From assembly GCF_046602855.1 (NCBI RefSeq), contig NZ_JBKINJ010000002.1, forward strand, positions 434,001 through 498,000: DNA of 64,000 nt. The letters run 5' to 3'. The notes under the pieces are model-generated. The model searched no databases. It was not told the DNA's origin and was given only the letters and a program-made list of their open reading frames with translations. Source of the DNA: Gracilimonas sp046602855. GTDB lineage: Bacteria > Bacteroidota > Rhodothermia > Balneolales > Balneolaceae. The translations under genes were made by a program, and so were the position numbers. Below, piece after piece: positions 17,018 to 27,095 of this stretch. Each line of letters starts with the position of its first letter. Positions within the stretch are counted from its first letter, which is position 1.

Positions 17018-20000
17018 TTATTCTGTAGCCAATTCATGCTTTTCTGCAAGCAGGTTCTCTTTGAATGCCGATATCAAATCTTCAAGGATCATATACAGAC
17101 ATGGAACCAGAACTAAAATAATTGAGGTCGCAAACACAATTCCGAACCCTAGAGAAATTGCCATTGGGATCAGCTGAGTAGCTTGAATCGACGTTTCCAG
17201 GATTATGGGCGTTAATCCTCCAAAGGTGGTTAGGGTAGTAAGTATTATAGGACGGAAGCGTCGAAGTCCGGCCTCGTGGATGGCATCAAACACCGACTCA
17301 CCTTTTTTACGCTTTTTATTGGCATAATCGATCATAATGAGGGAGTCATTTAGAACCACTCCGGAAAGTGCGATCACACCCATCAAACTTACGAGCGAAA
17401 GGTCGTAGCCCAGTAAAATATGTCCGATCACAGCACCCACAATCCCAAATGGAATAGCCCCCATTACAATAAGCGGCTGGGCATAACTGTTGAATGCGAT
17501 AGCCAGTAATGCGTAAATAATGAGCAGTGCTAGAAAGAAATTACCCCAAAGAGCTTGGGTTGATTCCCGCATTTCAGCATCACTTCCCTCAAACGACCAT
17601 GTTATTCCGGGGAAAGCTTCCTGTAAACGTGGCAATTCTTCGGTTTGAATGGAAGACAAGACCTGATTGATGGCAGCTGCCGGCTCCACATGCATGCTTA
17701 CTCCCACAACCCGGCGTCCATCCCGGCGGTTGATGCTCGTAAAGGCTTCTCCGGTTTCAAGTTCTGCAATATCATATAGGGGGACTTCAACACCATCTTC
17801 GGTTCGAATTAGGTATTCCTCCAGATTGTAAAGCTCTTTGCGTTCTTCCTTGGGAAGTTTGACCCGAACCTCAACCTCATTGGTTCCACGAAGTTGCCTC
17901 ATAGCTAACGCACCAAAAAACCCGTCCCTCACTTGCTGTCCCACTTCATCAGATGTAAGGCCAAGTTTACGTGCTTCCGGTAGAAGCTTGAAATCAAATT
18001 GCTGCTTTCCACGATTGTAATTATCACTTAAATCGGCCGTATTTTCATACCCCTCCATTCGCTGAAGGAAAACCTGACTTGCTTCTTCCAATACATCAAT
18101 ATCGGAGTGACTGAGATCAACACTTATATCAGGAAGATAACCACCAGGTCCGGCTTCTACATCAAATGTGATCTGGTCGATTCCTTCAATATCACCAATG
18201 CTATCACGCCATAATTCCATAAGCTCCCGTGTACTCATGGTACGTTCGGCGGGCGGTTTCATCACAATTTCCACGTCGATGAAACTTTGTCCTCGCACAT
18301 TTGTCTTAATACCTTCTGCTTGCTTAAAAAGATCATTTTCCTCGAACATTCGATACGATGCCGCCGTGATCTCTTCCGCCACTGTTGCTGCCTGATCGTT
18401 CGTCGTACCCACGGGTAGGGATGCCCCCGCTTCGATTTCATCAGCAGGCTGCTCAGGCATCAGTACAATTCCCATATGATCACTATATCCAAATCCTCCC
18501 ACAACCAATAGCAGCCCTACAGCCGAGCTAAGGGTTACATATCTGTTTCGGATACACAAGTCCAAAAATCTTCGATATTTTGTATTTATGAACCCATTGA
18601 ATTTATCCGCAAAAGATCGCTGAAGGGATTCAAATTTCGCAATGAATTTTGAGGACTTTTTTTCTTTAATGTGAGCAAGGTGAGCCGGAAGTATGAACAA
18701 CGCTTCAAAAAGGGAAAGCGCGAGCACTATGATAACCACAGCGGGTAAGGGCCACCAATATTTCCCTGTTGTACCGGGAATAAGCAACAATGGAACAAAA
18801 GCAATGATATTGGTGAGAATACTGAAAGTAACCGGTTTACTCATATCTTTTGCGCCGGCAATGGCAGCTTCAAGATTTCCCATGCCCTGCTGCCGATACT
18901 CAAAGATATTCTCACCCACTACGATCGCATCATCCACTACAATTCCCAAGACAACAAGGAAGCCGAACATCGAGATCATATTGATACTCAAATTCGCCAG
19001 TGGCATAAACAGTACAGCCCCTACAAATGAGATCGTCATACCCATCATCACCCAAAAGGCTAAACGGTACTCAAGAAATAATGCCAGAATCATTAGTACT
19101 ATCAGAATGGCAAGAAGACCATTTTCCGTTAATAAAGATAAACGCTCGCGATAATCTTCGGCTGAGTTTCCATCTACGCGATATTGCACACCCGGAGGGA
19201 AACTTTCTGATGCCTGATCCATAACGCTGATCACTGTTTCCTCAATATCGAGTGGTGATTGTTCTCCAATTCTTGAAACCTGTATCTCAACTGAGGGTTT
19301 TCGATTAAATTGGGAATGAAAGCCTTCCTCGACAAAACCATCCCGGACCTCGGCTATATCTCCAAGCAGAACCGTTCCTCCCGAATCAGAAGAAATAACC
19401 TCGATCTCAGCAAATTCATCTGCCCATTGCTTGCGCTCTTTTATGCGAAGCAGGATCTCACCAGAACTTGTTTCCACAGCACCGGCAGGTACATCTTCAC
19501 TTGAAACGTTGATCAGTTCCGCTACTTCCCCTAAAGTTAGATCATATTCCCTAAGCGTTTGCCTGGGTATCTCAACATGGGTTTCATAATCCGGAACATT
19601 ACCCAATTCCACCTGAGTTATATTTTCCTGACTGAGCAATTGATCCCGAACCTGCTCTGCGAGCTTCCTGAGTGTCCATATATCAACATCCCCATAGAGA
19701 CCCAGCTCCATTACTTCCCTCTGATTTGATTGTAGCCGCACTTCCGGCTGTTCAATATCATCGGGAAATGTGGTGATGCGATTGACGGCCTGATCAATAT
19801 CCTGAAAAACCTGCATGCGATCGGAGCCTACAACCAGTTCTATTGAAACCGATCCGGAACCTTCTCCTGCCTCCGAAGTGATCTCCTCAATGCCCTGTAC
19901 ACCACGGATAGCCTCTTCAACAGGTCGCAAGATACCCTGTTCAACTTCTTCCGGAGATGAACCGGGATAGGCTACACTTACCTCTACAATATCCAATTCA

Positions 20001-20152
20001 TATTCGGGGAAAACCTCTTTCTGAATGTTGAACATAGACCAGATCCCACCACCCAGCAGGATGATCATTAGTAAATTGGCCGCAATAGGGTTTCTGGCCA
20101 TGAAGCTGATCGGGTCCGAAAAGAAACCTTGCTTATTTTCTTGCCTGTTCAT
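17018..20152 (-). CDS. RND efflux transporter permease (AcrB/HAE1-like)
   Basis: 1044 residues with the duplicated RND layout: TM1 near 25-40, a large periplasmic loop, TM2-6 (about 340-490), TM7, a second loop and TM8-12. The TM4 proton-relay pair DD lies in GIVVDDAIVVGEN. The family exports drugs, lipids or metals by proton antiport across the inner membrane. Its start overlaps the stop of the adaptor gene upstream (ATGA), so the two are translationally coupled. No TolC-type channel gene lies next to it. No frameshift seen. Confidence 0.92.
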   Translation of the reverse strand: MNRQENKQGFFSDPISFMARNPIAANLLMIILLGGGIWSMFNIQKEVFPEYELDIVEVSVAYPGSSPEEVEQGILRPVEEAIRGVQGIEEITSEAGEGSGSVSIELVVGSDRMQVFQDIDQAVNRITTFPDDIEQPEVRLQSNQREVMELGLYGDVDIWTLRKLAEQVRDQLLSQENITQVELGNVPDYETHVEIPRQTLREYDLTLGEVAELINVSSEDVPAGAVETSSGEILLRIKERKQWADEFAEIEVISSDSGGTVLLGDIAEVRDGFVEEGFHSQFNRKPSVEIQVSRIGEQSPLDIEETVISVMDQASESFPPGVQYRVDGNSAEDYRERLSLLTENGLLAILIVLMILALFLEYRLAFWVMMGMTISFVGAVLFMPLANLSINMISMFGFLVVLGIVVDDAIVVGENIFEYRQQGMGNLEAAIAGAKDMSKPVTFSILTNIIAFVPLLLIPGTTGKYWWPLPAVVIIVLALSLFEALFILPAHLAHIKEKKSSKFIAKFESLQRSFADKFNGFINTKYRRFLDLCIRNRYVTLSSAVGLLLVVGGFGYSDHMGIVLMPEQPADEIEAGASLPVGTTNDQAATVAEEITAASYRMFEENDLFKQAEGIKTNVRGQSFIDVEIVMKPPAERTMSTRELMELWRDSIGDIEGIDQITFDVEAGPGGYLPDISVDLSHSDIDVLEEASQVFLQRMEGYENTADLSDNYNRGKQQFDFKLLPEARKLGLTSDEVGQQVRDGFFGALAMRQLRGTNEVEVRVKLPKEERKELYNLEEYLIRTEDGVEVPLYDIAELETGEAFTSINRRDGRRVVGVSMHVEPAAAINQVLSSIQTEELPRLQEAFPGITWSFEGSDAEMRESTQALWGNFFLALLIIYALLAIAFNSYAQPLIVMGAIPFGIVGAVIGHILLGYDLSLVSLMGVIALSGVVLNDSLIMIDYANKKRKKGESVFDAIHEAGLRRFRPIILTTLTTFGGLTPIILETSIQATQLIPMAISLGFGIVFATSIILVLVPCLYMILEDLISAFKENLLAEKHELATE

Positions 20153-21339
20153 TCACCTACTCCGCTATCATTAGACGCAGCTTCCTCTCCTTCAAGCCTA
20201 AGAGGAGCTCCCTGGGTTACATTGGCCAGGTTGGTAGTGACTATCTGATCTCCATCTTGCAGCCCGGAAGATATATAGGCAAATTCTGAATCTTGGAAAT
20301 CGATCTCGATATCACGAATATCCAGTGAGTCGCCTTGCATTACCCAGGTCGTTTCATTATTTCGAATGTGGTCCCTATTTACTTTTACGACCTCATCAAG
20401 AGCTTTACCCTGAATGTTTACTTCAACAAATGAACCAATGATCAACCTTGGTAGATCCTCATTCCCTGGCTGTATAGCCATCGGATCTTGAATTTCTACC
20501 AGTACCTGCGCCATTCTGGTATTGTTTTCAAGCGAACCAAGCATTTTGAATAAAGTCCCTTCTCGATACTCATTTTCTGCCCAGGCTGTTCTGCTTCTGA
20601 TTTGTACCGGTGACCCTCCTCCGTCCCCTTCAAAATCAAACCAACGCAGTTTACTTAATGGCACTGCCGCCTCGACCCAATACGTGTCGATCCCCACTAA
20701 TTGACCCAAATCCTGTCCCGGTGATACTAACGAACCCGTGTTCACATATCGATCTAAGATATAAGCATTGAAAGGAGCACGAATAGTTGTACGATCAAGA
20801 TTTAGTTGTACCTGATTAACTGTAGCTTGCGCTGACTCAACCTGGGCGCGAGTTGCTAAAAGCTGGGGCTGCCGTAATACCAGTGCGCGGTTAGCTTCGG
20901 ATAAGGTATCATCCAATAGTTTATATTCCCTTTTTGCTGCTTCCTGTAAACCCATTTCACGCTGAAGAGCAGATTCAGCCTGCCGCAATTGACTTCTTGC
21001 CTGCATCAGCTCGTTCACATAATCTGTAGAATCGATCTGCATTAATATATCCCCTTTTTCCACAAAGTTGCCCGGCACAAAATTGGGTGAACGATATATG
21101 ACTTCACCTTCTATTCGTACACCCAACATAATTTCTTGTGAAGCCTGCACCGTACCAGTGGCTGTGATAGTTGGGTTGAACCTACCTTTTTCAACAGTTT
21201 CCACTTGCACCAGCATCGCGCTTTCTTTTGCAAGCCCGGAACGCTCAGCTTTGGGCTCAGTAGAGAAGATCAATCCCAACACCGCAACCGATCCTATTAA
21301 TATTGAAATAGAAATAATAAGTGTCTTTTTCCAACCCAT
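20149..21339 (-). CDS. RND efflux periplasmic adaptor (membrane fusion protein)
   Basis: 396 residues. An N-terminal membrane anchor (8-26) is followed by the first lipoyl half-motif, a long alpha-hairpin coiled coil (about 115-190, rich in Gln, Ala, Glu), the second lipoyl half, and the beta-barrel and membrane-proximal domains. The IRAPFNAYILDRYVNTGSLV segment is the usual strand after the hairpin. It links the permease encoded just downstream to an outer-membrane channel. First gene of the operon, with ATGA overlap to the permease. Confidence 0.9.
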   Translation of the reverse strand: MGWKKTLIISISILIGSVAVLGLIFSTEPKAERSGLAKESAMLVQVETVEKGRFNPTITATGTVQASQEIMLGVRIEGEVIYRSPNFVPGNFVEKGDILMQIDSTDYVNELMQARSQLRQAESALQREMGLQEAAKREYKLLDDTLSEANRALVLRQPQLLATRAQVESAQATVNQVQLNLDRTTIRAPFNAYILDRYVNTGSLVSPGQDLGQLVGIDTYWVEAAVPLSKLRWFDFEGDGGGSPVQIRSRTAWAENEYREGTLFKMLGSLENNTRMAQVLVEIQDPMAIQPGNEDLPRLIIGSFVEVNIQGKALDEVVKVNRDHIRNNETTWVMQGDSLDIRDIEIDFQDSEFAYISSGLQDGDQIVTTNLANVTQGAPLRLEGEEAASNDSGVGE

Positions 21340-21438
21340 GTAGATTTTAATTTACTTGATATGCACTTATTTAACTTGAGCCCTCTTTAAAGCGTTCAGG
21401 ATATCGTGTAAAACCTTTTATTAAAGACCTTATCCCCT

Positions 21439-21905
21439 TTATTCCTCTATCGGCTGACGTAGCGTGTCTACAAATTCTTCTGAATTGTCAGGTGAAATTA
21501 CTATCTGCTCGTTAGCATTAATCACTACAGTCCGTTTGGTATGAGTAGAGTAAGCCTTATAACTACCTAAAATTCTGTTACTAAATTCCCGAGGTACCCG
21601 AATAATCCCCCAATACCACCTCCTAAATGAACTTAACATAGTATTGGGCTTTTCTTCTACCTTATTTATTTCTGAGAAGGGGATATCTTTTGACCGTCCA
21701 AGGCACAAGATCTTTAATTTTCCATTTTGTATGTTGTAACCGTATACCCAAAAGTGGCACTTCCTAATACAGTACCCCATAAAAGAATACTGGGCCATAG
21801 GTTCGGAGTTGTATAGTCCAGGCCTCCAAAAACGATGATCACTACTGAAGTGATTACAATGAGTTTAAGATCCCATGGAGCTCTGAATTGTTTTCGTCTA
21901 TTCAT
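21439..21905 (-). pseudogene. Two-helix PH-domain-like membrane protein, frameshifted
   Basis: Two overlapping frames make one sensible protein. The first (ATG at 21905) gives MNRRKQFR, two membrane helices (LIVITSVVIIVF and ILLWGTVLGSATFGYTV) and then TTYKMEN and a TAA at 21714-21716. The other frame continues from the same DNA as YNIQNGKLKILCLGRSKDIP through FVDTLRQPIEE to 21439. The second part has the pattern of short bacterial PH-like domains (Y-x-I-x-x-G-x-L near its start, an ISP..F...L end). The frame change falls in the A-rich stretch 21714-21740. It could be a base error, a true mutation or, less likely, programmed frameshifting. Confidence 0.55.
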
Positions 21906-22153
21906 GATCTGATTATATTAAAAAGGTTTTGATACTGAGTTAGAGCCGTTGAAAATCAGTAAATAACAAATAGCACTGTTCACAGCATGCATATATACAA
22001 CCTAAAAATAAAACAAAGACTACAATTGCCGTCTGTATCAGACTGACCATTTATTTTAGGATTTCTCATTTTAGTGAATTTATCTTTCCTTCACATCAGT
22101 AAGGGATATTCGTGCATATTTAAAATTTTTCCGCTAACAAAAAAGCGCTTCCA

Positions 22154-23833
22154 ATGATCGACAATATCAAGATTGCCCAGCAAGCTCCTATGAAACATAT
22201 GCGGCATTTTATGGCCCAGCTTCAATTGGATGAGGATAACTTTGAATTCTATGGTAAGTATACCGGTAAAATTCGCCTCAACGTGTTGGAGAAGTTCAAA
22301 GATCGTCCGGATGGCAAACTGATCCTTGTGACCGCTATCACACCAACTCCAACAGGGGAGGGAAAGACTCTGACCTCGATCGGGTTGAGTCAGGGTTTAC
22401 AAAAGCTGGGAAAAAGTTCATTGGTAGCCTTACGGGAACCCTCGTTAGGGCCCGTTTTCGGGATCAAAGGGGGAGCCGCCGGTGGTGGTTATTCGCAAGT
22501 GATACCTATGGAACGCATAAATCTGCATTTTAACGGCGATATTCATGCAATCGGTACGGCCCATAATTTACTGACCGCCATGCTGGACAATCATATTTAC
22601 AAAGGAAATGAACTGGATATCGATGTCACGAGCCCACTTTGGAATCGTGCCATGGATATGAATGACCGAGCCTTGCGGCAGATCGTGGTTGGTCTCGGTG
22701 GTCCAGTAAACGGAATACCAAGAGAATCCGCCTTTATGATCACGGCTGCTTCTGAGGTCATGGCCATACTGTCTTTAGCTACTTCAAGGAGCGACCTTAA
22801 AAAACGACTTGGAAATATTGTTGTTGGTTACAAACACTCGGGTGAGGCAGTGAAGGCAAAAGACCTAGGAGCCCACGAAGCCATGGCTATGGTTTTAAAT
22901 GAAGCTATCATGCCTAATCTTGTTCAAACACTTGAACACGTTCCCGCTCTCATTCATGGTGGACCTTTTGCCAATATTGCTCACGGAACCAGTAGTATCA
23001 TAGCCAATAAGATCGGTTTAAAGCTCGCTGATTATGTAGTGACTGAGGCCGGTTTTGGTGCCGACCTGGGAGCAGAGAAGTTCTTTGATATTGTAGCTCG
23101 CACATCAGATATCTGGCCATCAGCCGTAGTTCTTGTGGCCACCGTTAAAGCTCTTAAATATCACGGCGGTGTAACCGTGGAAGAAGCAAAGGAAAGTGGA
23201 AAACACATCAGGGAACTTCAAAAGGGACTTGAAAATCTGGCTGCCCACGTCCAAAACATGAATAAATTCAAAACCCCGGTTGTAGTAGGTATCAATAAAT
23301 TTATTGGTGATACAAACGAAGAGGTTAAAATGATTAAGGACTTCTGCGCCAAGCTCGGTGTTCCATGTGAGGCTCACAATGGCTTTGAAAAGGGTGGAGA
23401 TGGAGTCACTGATTTAGCCAATGCAGTGGTGAGACAAGCTGAGTTAAACAAAAAGCCTGATAAGATCATGCTCTACGATACTCAGGAATCCATTGAGGAT
23501 AAAATTGAGACCATTGCAATAGAGATCTATAACGCAGATGGTGTTTATTTTGAAAAGAAAGCCCTCAAAAATCTGGCGCATTTCAAAAAACTTGGATATG
23601 CTAAACTCCCCATTTGCGTGGCCAAAACGCAATCCTCAATTTCTGATAATCCTGCTCTGAAAGGAGCTCCAAAAGATTTTACCCTTACCGTCACAGATGT
23701 TCAGCTTTCTGCCGGCGCGGGTTTTCTGGTGATCATTTGCGGAAACATGATGCTTATGCCCGGCCTGCCCAAAGAGCCGGCAGCCGTTAATATGACAGTT
23801 GACGATGATGGCGTTATATCCGGATTGTTCTAA
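22154..23833 (+). CDS. fhs: Formate--tetrahydrofolate ligase
   Basis: 559 residues, the family length. The ATP site TPTPTGEGKT lies near 65-74 and the second family signature LGPVFGIKGGAAGGGYSQV near 99-117. The enzyme joins formate to tetrahydrofolate with ATP to give 10-formyl-THF for purine and formyl-Met synthesis. The window also holds purS and purQ, which lie on the same purine route. A hairpin terminator follows directly, so it is probably monocistronic. Confidence 0.95.
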   Translation: MIDNIKIAQQAPMKHMRHFMAQLQLDEDNFEFYGKYTGKIRLNVLEKFKDRPDGKLILVTAITPTPTGEGKTLTSIGLSQGLQKLGKSSLVALREPSLGPVFGIKGGAAGGGYSQVIPMERINLHFNGDIHAIGTAHNLLTAMLDNHIYKGNELDIDVTSPLWNRAMDMNDRALRQIVVGLGGPVNGIPRESAFMITAASEVMAILSLATSRSDLKKRLGNIVVGYKHSGEAVKAKDLGAHEAMAMVLNEAIMPNLVQTLEHVPALIHGGPFANIAHGTSSIIANKIGLKLADYVVTEAGFGADLGAEKFFDIVARTSDIWPSAVVLVATVKALKYHGGVTVEEAKESGKHIRELQKGLENLAAHVQNMNKFKTPVVVGINKFIGDTNEEVKMIKDFCAKLGVPCEAHNGFEKGGDGVTDLANAVVRQAELNKKPDKIMLYDTQESIEDKIETIAIEIYNADGVYFEKKALKNLAHFKKLGYAKLPICVAKTQSSISDNPALKGAPKDFTLTVTDVQLSAGAGFLVIICGNMMLMPGLPKEPAAVNMTVDDDGVISGLF

Positions 23834-23836
23834 AAC

Positions 23837-23868
23837 AAAAGGCCCTGAACTTATTCGGGGCCTTTTAA
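23837..23868 (+). terminator. Rho-independent terminator of fhs
   Basis: A perfect 9-bp stem AAAAGGCCC (23837-23845) / GGGCCTTTT (23858-23866) with a 12-base loop. The stem's own T run and the following AT bases give the tail. It lies four bases after the fhs stop. Confidence 0.8.
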
Positions 23869-23939
23869 TGGGTCTCTGAATTGATCCATTCTTAAACATC
23901 ATCCGAGATGTCGTTATATAAACTTCGCAAATAATTGTG

Positions 23940-24329
23940 CTATGCCTTGTCAATAGCCTCTCGCCAATCATTTGAAAGTTCTGCCGCTATATCACTGATC
24001 TCTCCGGATGCTTGTTCTTTTGCTACGCCAATGACTTGTTGAAAGGCTTCGTTAGCTTGTTCGTTATCAATTTTAAAATGATCCGATAATATGTCTATCG
24101 TCTCGCCTGCTGTTGTTGGGGACGGATTAGCCTGATGTCCGCGTAGGTTTTCATAACTTAGATAGTCAGGAAGTTGAGCCGTGAATTCTTTGGCTTCTTG
24201 CTCTGATAGTTTGCTTGTTAATACTCCAAGTACTCCTTTTACAACCTCTTCAGCCATCTCTTCATCTTTAACAAAATCAAGGGTCTCCAATGCTTGTTTG
24301 TAGTAATCTTGTGTTTGTTGAATAGCCAT
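23940..24329 (-). CDS. DUF2267 domain protein
   Basis: 129 residues from the ATG at 24329; the longer frame begins with a TTG four codons earlier and is less likely. It is all-helical and acidic, with two similar halves of the DUF2267 type: helix, then a conserved LSEQEAKEFTAQLPDYL segment (about 41-57), then an EQANEAFQQVIGVAKEQ half. No signal peptide or cysteines. Function unknown; members often accompany stress or envelope genes. It stands alone between fhs and the glycosylase gene on the reverse strand. Confidence 0.75.
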   Translation of the reverse strand: MAIQQTQDYYKQALETLDFVKDEEMAEEVVKGVLGVLTSKLSEQEAKEFTAQLPDYLSYENLRGHQANPSPTTAGETIDILSDHFKIDNEQANEAFQQVIGVAKEQASGEISDIAAELSNDWREAIDKA

Positions 24330-24407
24330 GAAATTCTGCAATTTTAAATTAAAATGTCTTACGTAATTTACTAATTAAACATTATTTAAAATCAGAACGT
24401 TTCTCAT

Positions 24408-25199
24408 TCATGCTTCTTGACAGGAAGGGCAGTAGAACCCTGATCTTCCTCCTACAGTAATCTTTTCGATAGCTCCTTTGCAGTTGGGGCATTCAGCGCC
24501 TTCCTCTCTATCTTTTAGCAGAAAAGAATCCGGTAGTTCCCGGTTATGATCTAAAGCTTCGACCTTCTTCTTTATAACTTTTCGCACGTTATCAAATATT
24601 GTCTTCAACTCATTTTCCCTTAGGCTTTTTACCTTTTTTTTAGGGTGAATGCGGGATTGAAATAAGATCTCATCAGAACATTCATTACCTATACCGGCCA
24701 TCAATTGCTGATCCATCAGGGATGATTTGATCATGCCACCCCGATCTTGCACTAGCGCATAGAAAGCTTCATAATCAAACTTTTCATCGGATACATCCGG
24801 GCCTAAATCTTTTGCCTTGATGAAAGCTTTTTTGTCCTTTATCAGGTCCAATTCTCCCAGCATTCTCATACAGTTAAAAGCGAGCTTATAGCCATTCTCA
24901 AAATGAACAAGGACCCTGGGAAAATCTGGTGTCTGTTCTTCATTTTTGAAATAGACCGGATTTCCAGTCATACCAAAGTGCATCACTAGATCGTGTGACC
25001 CTGTAGAATGAATAAACAAATATTTCCCATAATGAGATGTCTTTTCAAACATCTCACCTTTCAATTTTGCACTAAGTTCAGCTGTAGTGCAATTACTTAA
25101 GACATCTTCTTTTCTCACTTCAATATCTGAAATTGTCTGTTTTAAGCATGTCGAATCCACATAGTGTTTAAAATGAATGATTTCCGGTAATTCAGGCAT
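24408..25199 (-). CDS. Fpg/Nei family DNA glycosylase
   Basis: 263 residues beginning MPELPE, the family N-terminus in which Pro2 and Glu3 form the active site after Met removal. A GKYLFIHS segment near 57 holds the conserved lysine. A helix-two-turn-helix region (LMAGIGNECSDEILF, about 166-180) follows, and a C-terminal zinc finger has CPNC and CPSC pairs (about 237-260). The enzyme excises oxidised bases and cuts the abasic strand. Whether it prefers purines (Fpg) or pyrimidines (Nei) is not clear. It is divergent from polX, making a small repair cluster with ligA. Confidence 0.87.
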   Translation of the reverse strand: MPELPEIIHFKHYVDSTCLKQTISDIEVRKEDVLSNCTTAELSAKLKGEMFEKTSHYGKYLFIHSTGSHDLVMHFGMTGNPVYFKNEEQTPDFPRVLVHFENGYKLAFNCMRMLGELDLIKDKKAFIKAKDLGPDVSDEKFDYEAFYALVQDRGGMIKSSLMDQQLMAGIGNECSDEILFQSRIHPKKKVKSLRENELKTIFDNVRKVIKKKVEALDHNRELPDSFLLKDREEGAECPNCKGAIEKITVGGRSGFYCPSCQEA

Positions 25200-25328
25200 A
25201 TCGCGGGGTCTTAATTCTAAGTATGTACATTTATAACTCTTCTTAAAGTTCTGGCATTCAATAGTTTTAAACGAAACTCTTGCCTTTTTTTGTTTAGGCT
25301 ACAAGAATGAATTCATAATCTATTTTTT

Positions 25329-27056
25329 ATGCCTATACACAATAGTGACATTTCCGACATTCTTCGCAAAACAGCTGATCTTCTGGAAATAGAAGGAGCC
25401 GATGAATTCCGTGTTCGTTCGTATCGGCAAGCTGCCCGTTCTATTGATAACCTCACGATAAAACTGACTGAAAAGGTAGAAGAGGGGAAGGATCTAACCA
25501 GCTTCTCAGACATCGGTGAAAGTATTGCTGAAAAGATCGAAGAAATTGTAAAAACGGGTTCGTTGCAACAATTGGAAGAAATAAAAAAGCGTGTCCCTGA
25601 AGAATTAAGCGAGCTGTTGAATCTGGAAGGTATCGGCCCCGAACGTGCTAAAGAATTATATGAGGAACTAGACATCGATACAGTGGATGACCTCAAAGAG
25701 GCTGTTAAAAACGAAAAACTGCGCGAACTGGAAGGATTTGGAAAAAAATTGGAAGAAAAAACCCGAAAAAGTCTAGAGCGGCAGAGGGACCAGGAATCTC
25801 GATCCCTGCTAGCCCGAGCTGAAGAATATGCCGAGCCATTACTTGACTACCTACGAAAGTGTGAGGAGGCAGATGAAATAAAAATAGCCGGAAGCTACAG
25901 GCGCCATAAGGAAACTGTTGGAGATATTGACATTTTGGCCACCGGATCTGATGAAGATGCAATATCAAATCACTTTACAAATTTTGAGGATGTAAAAGAT
26001 GTCATTAAAAAAGGAGAAAAGCGCACTTCAGTTCATCTGAATTCAGGCTTGCAAGTGGATCTAGCCGTCTTATCAAAGAAATCTTACGGAGCTGCCCTGC
26101 TCTATTTTACCGGATCTAAATCACACGGTATTCAACTCCGTGAACGGGCCCTGGATCAAGATCTCAAAGTAAACGAATATGGAGTCTTTAAGCAGAGTAG
26201 TGATAAGCCAATTGCCAGCAAAACTGAAAAAGAGGTGTACGAAGCTCTCGATCTGGAATGGATACCACCCGAATTGAGAGAAAACCGTGGAGAAATTGAA
26301 GCCGCGGAAAACGGATCGCTACCTGATCTAATAACGCTGGACGATGTGAAAGGAGATCTTCATATGCATACTAACTATACAGATGGTAATGCTTCTATTA
26401 AAGAAATGGCTGAAGCCGCCCATGAGTTAGGCCATCAATATATTGCCATCACCGATCACTCAGAGCGGGTAAATGTTGCCGGCGGTCTGAATGCGGATGA
26501 GTTAAAAAAACAGCTGGATGAAATTGAAAAAACAGACCAAGAAGTTGAGGGCATCAGGATTTTAAAAGGAGCCGAGGTGGACATTTTAGAAGATGGTTCC
26601 TTGGATCTTCACGATGATATATTAGAACAGCTGGACCTATGCATATGCTCGGTTCATTATCATTTAAATATGAAGAGTGAAAAGCAGACTGAGCGAATCT
26701 TGAAAGCCATGGATAATCCCTATTTCGATATTCTGGGCCACCCAACCGGTCGCCTGTTACAGGAACGCGAGGGAATGGAATTTGATATGGATGCTATCAT
26801 GAATAAAGCACTTGATAAGGATATCATTTTTGAAATCAATGCAAGTCCCGAACGGCTTGACCTTGATGACCGTAATTGCAAAGCGGCTAAAGAGAGAGGC
26901 CTGAAAATGGCTATATCCACTGACTCACATAGCATTGGGGAGTTACATCATATCAAATACGGGGTTTACCAAGCAAGGCGAGGTTGGCTTGAAGCTGAAA
27001 ATGTTATAAACACCCTTGATGCTGATGAATTACTGAATCATTTAGGCAAAGGTTAA
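25329..27056 (+). CDS. polX: DNA polymerase/3'-5' exonuclease PolX
   Basis: 575 residues, the usual PolX size. Domains in order: the 8-kDa helical domain (1-85), a helix-hairpin-helix (LEGIGPERAKELYEEL, about 99-114), the Pol beta nucleotidyltransferase palm with VGDIDI metal aspartates near 199-204, and a C-terminal PHP phosphoesterase (about 340-575) starting DLHMHTNYTDG. It fills short gaps in base-excision repair and trims 3' ends by the PHP domain. It precedes ligA by 39 bases and faces the Fpg/Nei gene, a coherent base-excision repair set. Confidence 0.93.
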   Translation: MPIHNSDISDILRKTADLLEIEGADEFRVRSYRQAARSIDNLTIKLTEKVEEGKDLTSFSDIGESIAEKIEEIVKTGSLQQLEEIKKRVPEELSELLNLEGIGPERAKELYEELDIDTVDDLKEAVKNEKLRELEGFGKKLEEKTRKSLERQRDQESRSLLARAEEYAEPLLDYLRKCEEADEIKIAGSYRRHKETVGDIDILATGSDEDAISNHFTNFEDVKDVIKKGEKRTSVHLNSGLQVDLAVLSKKSYGAALLYFTGSKSHGIQLRERALDQDLKVNEYGVFKQSSDKPIASKTEKEVYEALDLEWIPPELRENRGEIEAAENGSLPDLITLDDVKGDLHMHTNYTDGNASIKEMAEAAHELGHQYIAITDHSERVNVAGGLNADELKKQLDEIEKTDQEVEGIRILKGAEVDILEDGSLDLHDDILEQLDLCICSVHYHLNMKSEKQTERILKAMDNPYFDILGHPTGRLLQEREGMEFDMDAIMNKALDKDIIFEINASPERLDLDDRNCKAAKERGLKMAISTDSHSIGELHHIKYGVYQARRGWLEAENVINTLDADELLNHLGKG

Positions 27057-27095
27057 AAATTAATCTTAATCAGATTATAAATCTCCGATTTTCCT

